A stretch of DNA of 64,000 nt, taken from assembly GCF_021654135.1 (NCBI RefSeq), contig NZ_JAKGSD010000034.1, positions 1 through 64,000 on the forward strand, given 5' to 3'. The position numbers and the translations under genes were made by a program. Positions within the stretch are counted from its first letter, which is position 1. Every line of letters starts with the position of its first letter. Origin of the DNA: Amycolatopsis tucumanensis. Lineage in GTDB: Bacteria; Actinomycetota; Actinomycetes; Mycobacteriales; Pseudonocardiaceae. Shown here piece after piece: positions 43,903-52,401 of this stretch. The notes below the pieces were generated by a model. That model ran no database searches. It had not been told where the DNA came from and worked only from the letters and a program-made list of their open reading frames with translations.

Positions 43903-44574
43903 ATGACCGGACCGTGGATGCTCGACGAGCTCGCCCATGCCGGGCCCGAACACCTCGACCCCGGCTTCGTCGCCGGTTTCGACCGCAAGCAGGGCCGGCC
44001 GGACCCGTCGGAGGACCTCGCCCTGCTGGACGGCCGCACCGTCGTCGACCTGGGAGCGGGCACCGGGCGCTTCGCCATCGCCGCCGCGGAGCGGTTCGAC
44101 CGGGTGGTGGCGGTCGACGTGTCGCCTGCGATGCTCGCCGTGATCCGGTCCGCGGGGCTGCCGAACGTCGAGTGCGTCCAGGCCGGGTTCCTCACCTACG
44201 AGCACCGGGGCGAGCCGGCGGACGCGGTGTTCACGCGGCACGCGCTGCACCAGCTGCCGGACTTCTGGAAGGCGATCGCGCTGCACCGTATCGCCGGGAT
44301 GCTCCGGCCGGGCGGGCTGCTCCGGCTGCGGGACCTGATCTACGACTTCCAGCCGGGCGAGACGGAATCGGTCCTGCGGGACTGGTTCGACCAGGCGGTG
44401 ACCGACCCCCAGGTCGGCTACACCCGCGACGACCTGGCCGAACACGTGCGGACCGAGCACAGCACCTTCCGGTGGCTGCTCGAGCCGATGCTGGACGCCG
44501 CCGGGTTCGAGGTCCTGGACGTGCAGTTCACCGGCCGGGTCTACGGGGCCTACACCTGCCAGAAGCGGGTCTAG
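43903..44574 (+). CDS. class I SAM-dependent methyltransferase
   Basis: A 223-residue Rossmann-fold methyltransferase. DLGAGTG at residues 49-55 is motif I (SAM binding), AVDVSPAML follows as motif II, and HALHQLPDFWKA lies where the post-I region continues. The C-terminus ends in YTCQKRV. The acceptor is unknown. Starts at ATG 43903; longer frames run into the preceding small gene. A tRNA-Ser gene follows downstream. Confidence 0.87.
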   Translation: MTGPWMLDELAHAGPEHLDPGFVAGFDRKQGRPDPSEDLALLDGRTVVDLGAGTGRFAIAAAERFDRVVAVDVSPAMLAVIRSAGLPNVECVQAGFLTYEHRGEPADAVFTRHALHQLPDFWKAIALHRIAGMLRPGGLLRLRDLIYDFQPGETESVLRDWFDQAVTDPQVGYTRDDLAEHVRTEHSTFRWLLEPMLDAAGFEVLDVQFTGRVYGAYTCQKRV

Positions 44575-44610
44575 GCGGAGCGCGCCGAGGCCTGCTGTAC
44601 CCTTCTCAGC

Positions 44611-44697
44611 GGAGGATTGGCCGAGCGGCCTAAGGCGCACGATTGGAAATCGTGTTGGGTGTAACAGCCCTCACGGGTTCGAATCCCGTATCCTCCG
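44611..44697 (+). tRNA. tRNA-Ser (GGA)
   Basis: A complete 87-nt serine tRNA. Acceptor GGAGGAT pairs with ATCCTCC, with G as discriminator; the anticodon stem CACGA/TCGTG closes a loop with anticodon GGA at 44645-44647; a long variable arm and a GGTTCGAATCC T-arm follow. The CCA is not encoded. A terminator hairpin follows 12 bases later. Confidence 0.97.
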
Positions 44698-44708
44698 CTC
44701 TTCGCACG

Positions 44709-44737
44709 ACGCCGGGCACCCCACAGGGGCCCGGCGT
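44709..44737 (+). terminator. hairpin terminator after tRNA-Ser
   Basis: A perfect 9-bp stem ACGCCGGGC/GCCCGGCGT with an 11-base loop directly downstream of the tRNA. There is no long T-run, as is common in high-GC actinobacteria. Its stem core is shared with the hairpin next to the other tRNA-Ser gene. Confidence 0.7.
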
Positions 44738-44838
44738 TCTGCGTTCAGGGCGCACACGGCCGTGTGAACCGGCTCCGCGCTTCACCCGGATGCACCAGTG
44801 ACCAGGCTCATGCTCTGGTCCGCTCTACCGATAGTTTG

Positions 44839-44867
44839 TTGACAGGCCGCACACGCGGCCGTACTAA
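44839..44867 (+). promoter_or_regulatory. sigma-70-type promoter of the FtsK-like cassette
   Basis: TTGACA (44839-44844), a 17-bp spacer and TACTAA (44862-44867), 29 bases before the first ATG of the cassette. GAGGAG at 44878-44883 lies downstream as ribosome-binding site, spaced 13 bases from the ATG. Confidence 0.55.
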
Positions 44868-44896
44868 CCGCTAGCTCGAGGAGAACCCGCGTCACT

Positions 44897-45157
44897 ATGG
44901 CCGGAGTGGAAGAGATCCGCGCTGGGATCGCGATGGCGAACGAGAAGTGCAACGCCAGCGTCGCAGCCCTCCAGCAGGCCGCTCAGGCACTCGAGGAGGC
45001 CCAGCAGATCCTGGGCCAGGTCACCTCGGGAAGCACGCAGCCGGAGGTGACCCAGGCGAACAGCATGCTCGCCGAGGCGTTGCAGGGCATCAGCGGTCAG
45101 CAGAACACCATCCAGGCGGCGGTGTCGTCGGCCGAGTCGTACGCCGCCCGCCTCTAG
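44897..45157 (+). CDS. small helical protein, T7SS-like size, no WxG
   Basis: An 86-residue, Ala/Gln-rich, all-helical protein with two helical halves separated around GSTQPEV (about 45-51), like a helical hairpin of WXG100 proteins but with no Trp. The C-terminus SYAARL resembles the TYLARL end of the next protein. I recognise a common actinobacterial group of unknown function. Stop TAG is directly followed by the next ATG. First gene of a four-gene cassette with an FtsK/SpoIIIE ATPase, for which it is a candidate substrate or partner. Confidence 0.7.
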   Translation: MAGVEEIRAGIAMANEKCNASVAALQQAAQALEEAQQILGQVTSGSTQPEVTQANSMLAEALQGISGQQNTIQAAVSSAESYAARL

Positions 45158-45406
45158 ATGTTCTCGCTCCCCGAACTGCAGGCGCAGCTGACCGCGTTCC
45201 GTGCGAAACTGGCCGAGGCAAGCGAACACACCAACCGTGCGGTGGAGCTGTTGGACGAAGCGCGCGAAGTGATCGTGAACGCCCATGAACAGGCCGACGC
45301 GTGGGTGCCGCCGGAGCTGGCGGCGGCGGTCGACCGGCTCGGCAAGGACGCCGACCGGCTGCGCGCCGCCGACGATCTGGTGAACACCTACCTGGCCCGG
45401 CTGTAG
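45158..45406 (+). CDS. small coiled-coil protein
   Basis: An 82-residue, charged helical protein (LQAQLTAFRAKLAEASEHTNRAVELLDEAREVI, then PPELAAAVDRLGKDADRL). Helix-turn-helix hairpin likely. No WxG motif. It ends TYLARL, matching the preceding protein's SYAARL. No family function known. It starts immediately after the previous stop and ends 7 bp before the ATPase gene, which argues for one transcript and matched expression. Confidence 0.7.
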   Translation: MFSLPELQAQLTAFRAKLAEASEHTNRAVELLDEAREVIVNAHEQADAWVPPELAAAVDRLGKDADRLRAADDLVNTYLARL

Positions 45407-45413
45407 GCGCGCC

Positions 45414-48137
45414 ATGGCGAAGGCCAACGAGCAGAAACGCCGGGTCGTGACGGCACTGGGCACCATGCGCGAGAAGCTGGGCATGGTGCTCGGCGCCGCG
45501 CAGGCGGGCCGCCAGATCGCCGAGACCGAGCTGGCCCGGCTCCAGCTGGAGCAGCAGATCGTGCGCGTCGGCATCGACAACGCGGCCGGGGACGAGGAGC
45601 TCACCGCCGCGCTCCGCAGCCCGGTGATGGCCGGAGTGCGGGACAAGCTCAACGCGCAGCACGCCGCGTTCTACACCGACGCCGCGACCGTGCCCGCGCG
45701 GCTGCGGGACCTGGTCGCGCGCGTGGCGCCGGGGCCGGCGAGCCTGCCGCCCAGCGCGTGGCTCGGCCGTGCGGGCCGGGAACCGCTGAAACCGCCGCCG
45801 CTGTGGCGCATCGGCTCGTCCACAATGGACGACTCCGGGCCGTTCCCGGTGGTGGTGCCGCTGCTGGACGACTCGCACCTGGCGATCACCACGGCCGTCC
45901 GCGGCCGGGCCGCCGTCGAATCGCTCATCGAGGGCCTGCTGCTGCGCGTGCTCAGCACGATGGAGCTGGGCTCGGTGCGGATCCACCTGTGGGACGTCGC
46001 GCAGCTGACCGCCGTGCTGCCCAACCTGTACCCGCTGTCCCGCACGTCCGCGGTCACGTTGTACGACCCGGACCAGCTCGGCGTCCTGCTCGACGAGGTG
46101 ACCGGGCACATCCGCCGCATCCACGCGCACACCATGCAGGCCGGCCACACCTCGCTGCGCGGCCTGCGCGACCAGCTCGGGCAGCGCGTCGAGCCGTGGC
46201 GGATCGTCGTGTTGTTCGGCAACGGCGAGACGTGGGCGCCGGAACCGCTGCGGGAGCTCAAGCGCATCGCAGGCGCCGCGCTGGCCGCCGGGATCTCGCT
46301 GATCACCGTCGACATCCCGACGATCCTCGGCGGCGCGTTCGAGAACATCCGGATGCTCGACGAGCACCACGCGGCGACCAGCATGACCGGGCCCAACCTG
46401 GTCGTCGACCTGGACCCGCCGATCCCGTCGGCCGAGGTCAGCGCCGCGGCGAGCAGGCTGGCCGACGCGATCGTGGAGAAGCAGGGCGGCCCGCGGTCGT
46501 TCCGCGACCTGCTGCCCGCCGAGCTGGGCCAGGAGAACTCCGCGCGCGAACTGCGGGCGCCGGTCGGGTTCTTCGAGGGCGATCCGGTCGAGGTCGTCAT
46601 CGGCGACGCCAGCCCGCACGCGCTGATCGGCGGCCCGAGCGGCTCGGGCAAGACCAACTTCCTCTACGCCCTGCTCGGCAGCCTCGCCGCGCGCTACCCG
46701 CCGGACGAGCTCGCGCTGTACCTGCTGGACTTCAAGGAGGGCGTGTCCTTCGCCGGGCTCGCGCCGGGCCGCCGCGACGCGAGCTGGCTGCCGCACGCGC
46801 GCCTGATCGGGGTCAACGTCAACACCGACCGCGAGTTCGGCCTGGCGCTGCTGCGGTTCCTCGCCGACGAGCTGCGCCGCCGGTCGGCCGCGGCCAAGGA
46901 GCACGAGGTCACCGACCTGGCCGGGCTGCGCCAGCAGGACCCGGACGGGCACTGGCCGCGGATCGTCGCGGTGATCGACGAGTTCCAGTACCTGTTCGCG
47001 GGCCGCGACGGCGTCACCAACCAGGCGACCGCGTTGCTGGAGGACATCGCCCGCCGTGGCCGCGCCCAGGGCATCCACCTGATCCTGGCGAGCCAGGACA
47101 TCGCGGGCATCGACGCGTTCTGGGGCAAGCCGGCGGTGTTCGAGCAGTGCACGCTGCGCATCGCCATGCCCAAGGCGCGGCGCGTGCTGGCCGAGACCAA
47201 CAACGCGGCCGTTGCCGCGCCGAAGTGGCACGCGGTGGTCAACCACGACTCGGGTGTCGCGCACGGCAACCAGCTCGCGCACGTGCCGGACGCCAGCAGC
47301 AAGGACATCTTCTCGTCGCTGCAACGGGAACTGTGGGAGCGCTACGCCCAGGAGCACCAGCGGCCGCGGCTGTTCGACGGCGCGCACTCGCCGGTGCTGG
47401 AGCACTCGGCCGCGTTCGCCGGGCTCACGCCGGGCGGGCCGCCGCGGGCGCTGCTGGGCCAGTCGATCGACGTCGAGGACACGGCGTGCGCGGTGGAGCT
47501 GACCGGGGCGCCGGGCCGCAACCTGGCGATCATGGGCACCGCGATCGCCGAGGCACTGTCCATCATGGACGCGGCCGCCCGCTCGCTGGCGAAGCAGTAC
47601 CCGCCGCACGAGGTGGAGTTCCTGGTGGCGTGCCTGGTCGACCGGTGCGCGTCCGCGGTCGGCGAGCTGGCCGACGGGCTGGAGTCGGACGGGCACCGCG
47701 TGGTGCGGCTGAGCGACGTCGAACTGGGCGAGCACATGGCCAAGCTCGCCGAGGAGCCGCCCGAGCACGCGCGGATCCTGCTGCTGTACGGCGTCGACGC
47801 GGCGCTGCCGATCCTGGAGCAGAAGCAACCCGGTCAGCTCAAGAGCGGGCTGGACCACTTCCGGGTGGTTCTCAAGCAGGGACCAGGCAAGGGCACTCAC
47901 ACGATCGGGTGGTGGCGCAGCACGGCGCGGCTGAAGGACACGCTCGGGTTCGCCGGCACCGACGACATCGGGGCGTGGGCGGCGCTGGACGTGCAGGGCG
48001 CGGAGCTGAGCCAGTTCGCGGCCGGGCAGGTCGTGCACTGGTCGCCGCGGCCGGGGCGGGCGCTGTTCTTCGACCGCAGCACGCACGTCTCGCCCGAGGT
48101 GATGATCCCCTTCGACCGGCTGGAGCACCAGGCATGA
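45414..48137 (+). CDS. FtsK/SpoIIIE-type ATPase with N-terminal coiled coil
   Basis: A 907-residue protein. Residues 1-70 are a predicted coiled coil (ELARLQLEQQIV); about 100-390 form a region that includes an inactive-looking first ATPase-like half; about 405-414 carry Walker A GGPSGSGKTN and about 516-524 Walker B VIDEFQ, both intact; DIARRGRAQGIHLILASQ resembles FtsK/EccC sensors. No transmembrane helices are seen, unlike FtsK or ESX EccC proteins. The last third (about 690-907) is a second, degenerate domain. Could translocate protein or DNA, or act on the small helical partners. The stop overlaps the next gene (ATGA). Confidence 0.8.
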   Translation: MAKANEQKRRVVTALGTMREKLGMVLGAAQAGRQIAETELARLQLEQQIVRVGIDNAAGDEELTAALRSPVMAGVRDKLNAQHAAFYTDAATVPARLRDLVARVAPGPASLPPSAWLGRAGREPLKPPPLWRIGSSTMDDSGPFPVVVPLLDDSHLAITTAVRGRAAVESLIEGLLLRVLSTMELGSVRIHLWDVAQLTAVLPNLYPLSRTSAVTLYDPDQLGVLLDEVTGHIRRIHAHTMQAGHTSLRGLRDQLGQRVEPWRIVVLFGNGETWAPEPLRELKRIAGAALAAGISLITVDIPTILGGAFENIRMLDEHHAATSMTGPNLVVDLDPPIPSAEVSAAASRLADAIVEKQGGPRSFRDLLPAELGQENSARELRAPVGFFEGDPVEVVIGDASPHALIGGPSGSGKTNFLYALLGSLAARYPPDELALYLLDFKEGVSFAGLAPGRRDASWLPHARLIGVNVNTDREFGLALLRFLADELRRRSAAAKEHEVTDLAGLRQQDPDGHWPRIVAVIDEFQYLFAGRDGVTNQATALLEDIARRGRAQGIHLILASQDIAGIDAFWGKPAVFEQCTLRIAMPKARRVLAETNNAAVAAPKWHAVVNHDSGVAHGNQLAHVPDASSKDIFSSLQRELWERYAQEHQRPRLFDGAHSPVLEHSAAFAGLTPGGPPRALLGQSIDVEDTACAVELTGAPGRNLAIMGTAIAEALSIMDAAARSLAKQYPPHEVEFLVACLVDRCASAVGELADGLESDGHRVVRLSDVELGEHMAKLAEEPPEHARILLLYGVDAALPILEQKQPGQLKSGLDHFRVVLKQGPGKGTHTIGWWRSTARLKDTLGFAGTDDIGAWAALDVQGAELSQFAAGQVVHWSPRPGRALFFDRSTHVSPEVMIPFDRLEHQA

Positions 48138-48490
48138 ACGCGGCGATGGAGTACAAGCAGATCGTCGGGCTGGCCGGCAAGGCGGCCGAGGAGCTGCGGG
48201 CGTGGGAGCGGCGGCGGGCCGAGGAGCTGGACGCCGAGATCGCGGCCGCGGAGGCCGCCGTGGCGGAGGCGAAGGAACGCGAGGCCCGCACGGTGCAGGG
48301 CGCGCAGCACTGGTGGCGGATGGCGCAGGACAACGTCAGCAGGTTGCCGTGGCTGGAGGTCGGGGCCGACCCAGCGCCCGCACCGCACGCCTACGCCGGG
48401 CGGCTGGATCTTTACCTGCGCGAGGTCAAGGAGACCTACCAGGAGCTGGTGGACGCGGTGCTGTCGCTGGGGTGGCGCGCGCGGCGCTGA
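48134..48490 (+). CDS. small coiled-coil protein linked to FtsK-like ATPase
   Basis: A 118-residue protein. Residues about 10-55 form a charged coiled coil (RAEELDAEIAAAEAAV), followed by a Trp-rich HWWRMAQDN, a Pro-rich spacer and a helical C-terminus (YQELVDAVLSLGWRARR). Start ATG overlaps the ATPase stop, so synthesis is coupled. No family recognised; probably an accessory of the ATPase. Confidence 0.72.
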   Translation: MNAAMEYKQIVGLAGKAAEELRAWERRRAEELDAEIAAAEAAVAEAKEREARTVQGAQHWWRMAQDNVSRLPWLEVGADPAPAPHAYAGRLDLYLREVKETYQELVDAVLSLGWRARR

Positions 48491-48640
48491 GCGTGGGTGC
48501 CGCCGCCGGCCGGCGGTGCACCACTCGGCACGCCGTGGTGGCGACCACGGGATCCTGGTGGCGGGGCAAGCAGTGCGACGCCGGATCGCGGGGCGCTGCC
48601 CCTCGTCGGTGGTCGGCGCCCACTCTGCCGAGCGCTGCGA

Positions 48641-49342
48641 CTAGTTCGCGTCCTGTAATTGATCTAGCTGCGGTTCTGGTTTGATCTTGGGTTGTGGTGG
48701 GTCGGGGTGAGGTGACGGATCGGGCGTGGGCGCGAATTGAGCCGTCGGTGCCGGTGTCGGGTCGGGGTCGGCGGTGGCGGGATCACCGGCAGGTGCTCGA
48801 CGCGATTCTGTGGAAGCTACGCCGGCGCTCCGTGGCGTGACCTGCCCGAACAGTATGGGCCGTGGAAGACCGTGCACGAGCGGTTGCGGTTGTGGACCGC
48901 CGACGGCGCCTGGCAGAAGATCCTGGACGAGGTGATCGTCAAGGACACCTCGGTCGGCGAGGTCGCGTGGGTCATCTCGGTTGATTCGAGCGTGGTCCGG
49001 GCGCACCAGCATTCTGCTGGCGCCCGGAAAAAAGGGGGGCTGCGCCCCCGGCGTCGAGGCGCTCGCGGTCGACGGGAAAGGACTCGGACGCTCCCGCGGA
49101 GGACTGAGCACCACAATCCACCTCGCCGTCGATGGCCGCGGGCTGCCGATGCGGGTGCTGCTCACCGGCGGCCACGCCGGCGACAACCCACAACTGCCAC
49201 TGCTCGACGGCATCGCTCAACCGGCTCAAACAGTTCCGCGACCTAGCCACCCGCGACGCCAAACGCGCCGCCTACTACCAAGCCGAACTCACCATCGCCG
49301 CCATCATCCTCTGGCTCCGATGACTTACAGGACACTTCCTAG
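48641..49342 (+). mobile_element. degenerate IS5-type insertion sequence with CTAG target duplication
   Basis: The element spans 48645-49338 (694 bp). Ends are 14-bp imperfect inverted repeats: left TTCGCGTCCTGTAA, right (read inward) GAAGTGTCCTGTAA, identical over their inner nine bases plus one outer base. CTAG flanks both sides at 48641-48644 and 49339-49342, a target duplication typical of some IS5-group elements. Its transposase gene is broken. At ~700 bp it is shorter than usual for the group, agreeing with an internal deletion. Confidence 0.8.
48712..49323 (+). pseudogene. IS5-family transposase, frameshifted and deleted
   Basis: Transposase sequence is spread over three frames. The GTG-started N-terminus (TDRAWARIEPSVP..LDAILWK) ends at a premature TGA; a second frame continues GAPWRDLPEQYGPWKTVHERL..ISVDSSVVRAHQHS; a shift in the A7G7 run near 49028 moves to EALAVDGKG..TIHLAVDGRGLPM..GGHAGDN; then the central DDE region is deleted and the C-terminal NRLKQFRDLATRDAKRAAYY..TIAAIILWLR resumes. 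Expected complete proteins would be about 270 residues. Non-functional. Confidence 0.85.
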
Positions 49343-49506
49343 TTCGCCGGGCGGAGCCAGCTCTCCGGCTCCAGGGTGTCCGGCTTCGGCATCTCGCGGC
49401 GGACGTACGCCCGCGCCCAGCTCAGGTCGCCGCGCAGGGTCGCCGGCACCACGGGTGAGACCTCGCGGCGGGAGAGGTGGTCGACGGTCGCGCGTACCCA
49501 GTTCAT
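49339..49506 (-). CDS. small hypothetical protein next to IS insertion
   Basis: A 55-residue protein starting MNWVRATVDHLSRRE and ending ESWLRPAN. Its TAG stop lies inside the CTAG target duplication of the IS element, so the insertion restored the stop codon and left the gene length unchanged. It has no known family. The reading frame is compact and rich in coding-type third-position GC. Divergent from the YbaB-like gene. Confidence 0.5.
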   Translation of the reverse strand: MNWVRATVDHLSRREVSPVVPATLRGDLSWARAYVRREMPKPDTLEPESWLRPAN

Positions 49507-49601
49507 GATCTTTCCGACGTTGCGCGCCTGTGGTTGGTTCCCCACGGAACCGGTGGGGAGTCGGTCACGTCGTAGCAGCCAGGTGAGAGGAAGAGGATCC
49601 G

Positions 49602-49859
49602 GTGAACCGCGAGTTGACCACCCAGTCCGAGGCCGTGGAGGAGCGCCAGGCCGCCCGGCGGCGTCAGGCCGCCCAGCAGGTCGTCACCGCCCAGGACGAC
49701 TGGGGTCTGGTCGAGGTCGGGGTCGCCGGCAACGGGGAGGTCCTCGAAGTCGCGATCAACTCCGCCCTCTTCGAGCACGTGAAGCCGTCGGACCTGGCCG
49801 AGGCGATGCTGCAGGCCGCCCGCGCCGCTCAACGTCGCGCCCGCCAGCTGCACCGCTGA
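49602..49859 (+). CDS. YbaB/EbfC-like small protein
   Basis: An 85-residue protein that resembles YbaB/EbfC nucleoid-associated proteins or the ESX-associated YbaB-like group: an N-terminal charged helix, a short beta section (GLVEVGVAGNGEVLEVAINSA) and a C-terminal helix (LAEAMLQAARAAQRRARQL). GTG start preceded by GGA-rich sequence. Function unknown; it could bind DNA. Confidence 0.65.
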   Translation: MNRELTTQSEAVEERQAARRRQAAQQVVTAQDDWGLVEVGVAGNGEVLEVAINSALFEHVKPSDLAEAMLQAARAAQRRARQLHR

Positions 49860-49895
49860 CCGCCGCCGCCCGGGAGGGCGACGGCGGCCCCGGCG

Positions 49896-52277
49896 TCAGA
49901 GGGTCGGGCGGTACCGGATGATCTGCGGGTCGTGGTCGCTCGCCTGCTCGGCGAACTCGGCGTTGATGTGCACCACGTCGTAGTCGACCCACCACAGCGC
50001 CCGCGAGGTCAGGATGTGGTCCAGCACCTGCGAGTTGCCCTCGTAGACGTAGCTGTACCGCTCGTCGGCGGGCAGCCGGTCGATCTGGTCGGTCAGCGCG
50101 CCGCCCGCGGTGAGCGTCTTCAGCGCGGGCGAGAACTGGTAGTCGTTCAGGTCGCCGGCGACGATGACGTCCGCCAAGGGATCCGCCTTCAGCAGCTCGT
50201 CGACGAACCCGCGCAGCACCTGCGCCTGCTGCCCGCGCTGCACCTCCGAACTCCGCGTCGGCGGCTGGTACCGGCCGTGCGTCGGCTGGTCGCCGCCCTT
50301 CGAGTTGAAGTGGTTGGCGATCACGAACACCGTGTGGCCGTGGAAGACGAACTCCCCGGCCAGCGGCTTGCGGCTGTTCGCCCACGCAGGGTTGCCCGGG
50401 TCGACACGCCCCGGCGACACCGACAGGTGCGGCTTGCCGCGCTCCTTCACCACGGACACCGCGGTGGTCGCGTCGCCGCCCGGACGGTCCACGAAGGACA
50501 CCCGGCGCGGGTTGAACAGGAACCCGACGCGGATGTTGCCGCCCGGCTCGCCGCCGTCGGTGAGGTCCTGCGGGTCGATCTGCCGCCACTCGTAACGCGG
50601 CCCGCCTGCGGCGGCGATCGCGTCGGTGAACCGCTTCAGCGTCTGGTCGGCGGCCACCACGCCGTCGCCCTCGCCCTCGGGGCCGTTGTTGTCCTGGATC
50701 TCCTCCAGCGTCACGATGTCCGGTGACGCCAGGTTCTCCACGACGCCGCGCGCCAGCTGGTCGAACTTGGCCTGGTCGTCCACGGCGGACAGGTTCTCGA
50801 CGTTGTAGGTGGCCACGGCCAGCTCGCTCGGCGACTGCTTGCGCGTCACCTCGCGCTGGATGCCGCCGTCCTTGACCTCGCCCAGTGTGGTGGCCTGCAG
50901 CGTGTACCCGCCGAAGCTGTCGTACTCGACCGGGCCCGCGGTGAGACCGGTCAGCGTGTCGCCGGTGTTCGCCTGCGGGAACGGGCGCTGCGCGAACGGG
51001 ATCAGCGACTCGATCTTGAGGATGCCGGTGTTCGGGCTGTCGTAGCCGGTGTAGATCGTGCCGCCGCGGTCGGTCCGGTTCTCCCGCGGCTTGGTGGTCA
51101 CGTACAGCTCGTAGTACTCGGTGGACGGCCCGACCACGCGGACGTCCTGCACGCTGACGACCTCGCCCTCGTGCGACTCCCAGAAGTCCAGCGAGTACTT
51201 CGCGGGCTCCAGCGGCAGGGCTTCGGTGTTGCCGCCGGCGTTGGGGGCGAGGGTGCCGGGCACGGTGGCCGGCGTGATCGCGGTCGCGGCCGGCAGCGGG
51301 TTGCCACTCGACTGAACAGTCCACTTCGGACCGGTGATCTCGGTGGTGGACTGGTAGATCGAGCCGGTCTGGCTGTCCGGGTAGTACTCGGTGACGGTGC
51401 CGGACACCGTGACCGCGTCGCCGACGGCCACCGCGGGCGTGGTCGAGCCGGTGAACACCAGCACGCCCTCGCTGGTGCGCGGGTCGGCGTCGGGCCGCGG
51501 ATCGGTCATCCAGAACCCGCGTGCGGAGCCGAACGTGCGCAGCGCGGTGACGACCCCGGTCACGTCGGTGACCTTCTTGCCTGCCAGGGGCGACAGCCGG
51601 GTCGTGCCCTGGATGTCGTGGATCTTGGCCGGCGTGCCGCCCGCGTCACCGCCGGTGGTCTCGCCCTTCGTGTTGACCGGGGTCGGGGCGCCTGCCGCGA
51701 AGTCGGTGGAGTTGTTGTCGGTGTCGGTCAGCGTCGCGCGCGCGACCGAGGTGGTGTTGCTCGGCGCGGGCGCCGGGCTGCCTTCGCGGACGGTCGCCGA
51801 GCCGTATCCGACGAGGTCGCGGACCCGCGGGTCGGCGGCGCAGTCGGCCGCGGTGAGGCAGGTGAGGGCAGTGGTGCCCTGGACGAGGGCGACCGTGCCG
51901 GACCCCGCGGCCATCGAGATCGATCCGGCGGCGTCGGCGGTGGGCAGCGAGACCGTGCCACCCGATCCGGTGGCCTCGGCTACCAGGTACCGGCCGCCCG
52001 CCGCGACGGAGCCGGTCAGCGCGGTCACCTGCCACCTGCTCGACGCGCTGGGCGAACCGGGCAGGTACTGCACGCTCCAGCCGTCCAGGGCGAAGCTGCC
52101 GCCCACCGTGGCGATCTCGATGAAGTCGCTGGTCAGCGTGGCGCCGCTGTTGCCACCACCGCCGTAGACCTCGGCGATCACGACGTCCGGGCTCGCCGCC
52201 GACGCCGGTGCGGCGGCGACGGTCGCGCCCGCCAGAGCAGCAGCGGCGAGCACGCCGATTCTTCGACTGGTCGTCAC
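49896..52277 (-). CDS. secreted endonuclease/exonuclease/phosphatase family nuclease (ExeM/NucH-like)
   Basis: A 793-residue exported protein. Signal peptide in residues 1-28 (LAAAALAGATVAAAPASA). An N-terminal lamin-tail-like domain (VVIAEVYGGGGNSGATLTSDFIEI, about 30-150), a middle OB-like/beta region (about 220-420) and a C-terminal EEP nuclease domain (about 480-793) with TYNVENL, TLEEIQDN, VAGDLND and a final SDHDPQIIRY, the His-Asp pair of the active site. It should degrade extracellular DNA. GTG start with GAGGGG 7 bases upstream. Confidence 0.9.
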   Translation of the reverse strand: MTTSRRIGVLAAAALAGATVAAAPASAASPDVVIAEVYGGGGNSGATLTSDFIEIATVGGSFALDGWSVQYLPGSPSASSRWQVTALTGSVAAGGRYLVAEATGSGGTVSLPTADAAGSISMAAGSGTVALVQGTTALTCLTAADCAADPRVRDLVGYGSATVREGSPAPAPSNTTSVARATLTDTDNNSTDFAAGAPTPVNTKGETTGGDAGGTPAKIHDIQGTTRLSPLAGKKVTDVTGVVTALRTFGSARGFWMTDPRPDADPRTSEGVLVFTGSTTPAVAVGDAVTVSGTVTEYYPDSQTGSIYQSTTEITGPKWTVQSSGNPLPAATAITPATVPGTLAPNAGGNTEALPLEPAKYSLDFWESHEGEVVSVQDVRVVGPSTEYYELYVTTKPRENRTDRGGTIYTGYDSPNTGILKIESLIPFAQRPFPQANTGDTLTGLTAGPVEYDSFGGYTLQATTLGEVKDGGIQREVTRKQSPSELAVATYNVENLSAVDDQAKFDQLARGVVENLASPDIVTLEEIQDNNGPEGEGDGVVAADQTLKRFTDAIAAAGGPRYEWRQIDPQDLTDGGEPGGNIRVGFLFNPRRVSFVDRPGGDATTAVSVVKERGKPHLSVSPGRVDPGNPAWANSRKPLAGEFVFHGHTVFVIANHFNSKGGDQPTHGRYQPPTRSSEVQRGQQAQVLRGFVDELLKADPLADVIVAGDLNDYQFSPALKTLTAGGALTDQIDRLPADERYSYVYEGNSQVLDHILTSRALWWVDYDVVHINAEFAEQASDHDPQIIRYRPTL

Positions 52278-52401
52278 CCTGAGTCCCCTCGTCTGATCAA
52301 CAGTCGAGGCATCTTCCCTCTATGAGGTGAGACGAAGGAAGACTCAGCGGCAACAACCGGTAACGGTTCGTCCGCCCGGCCTACGACCTACGGAGGGTGC
52401 C

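Noticed and set aside
44611..44697. tRNA-Ser as attachment site of an integrated element
   Set aside because: No duplicated tRNA 3' end or integrase gene is seen nearby.
45090..48128. A 1012-codon open frame on the minus strand across the FtsK-like gene
   Set aside because: High-GC antisense shadow; Arg/His/Gln-rich with no family match, and the plus-strand ATPase has intact motifs.
45758..48490. A 910-codon plus-strand frame overlapping the ATPase gene
   Set aside because: Only its last 119 codons (48134-48490) look like a protein; the rest is a shadow frame.
48491..48640. Gene before the IS element
   Set aside because: Frames here are shadow-like and have no ribosome-binding site or family match.
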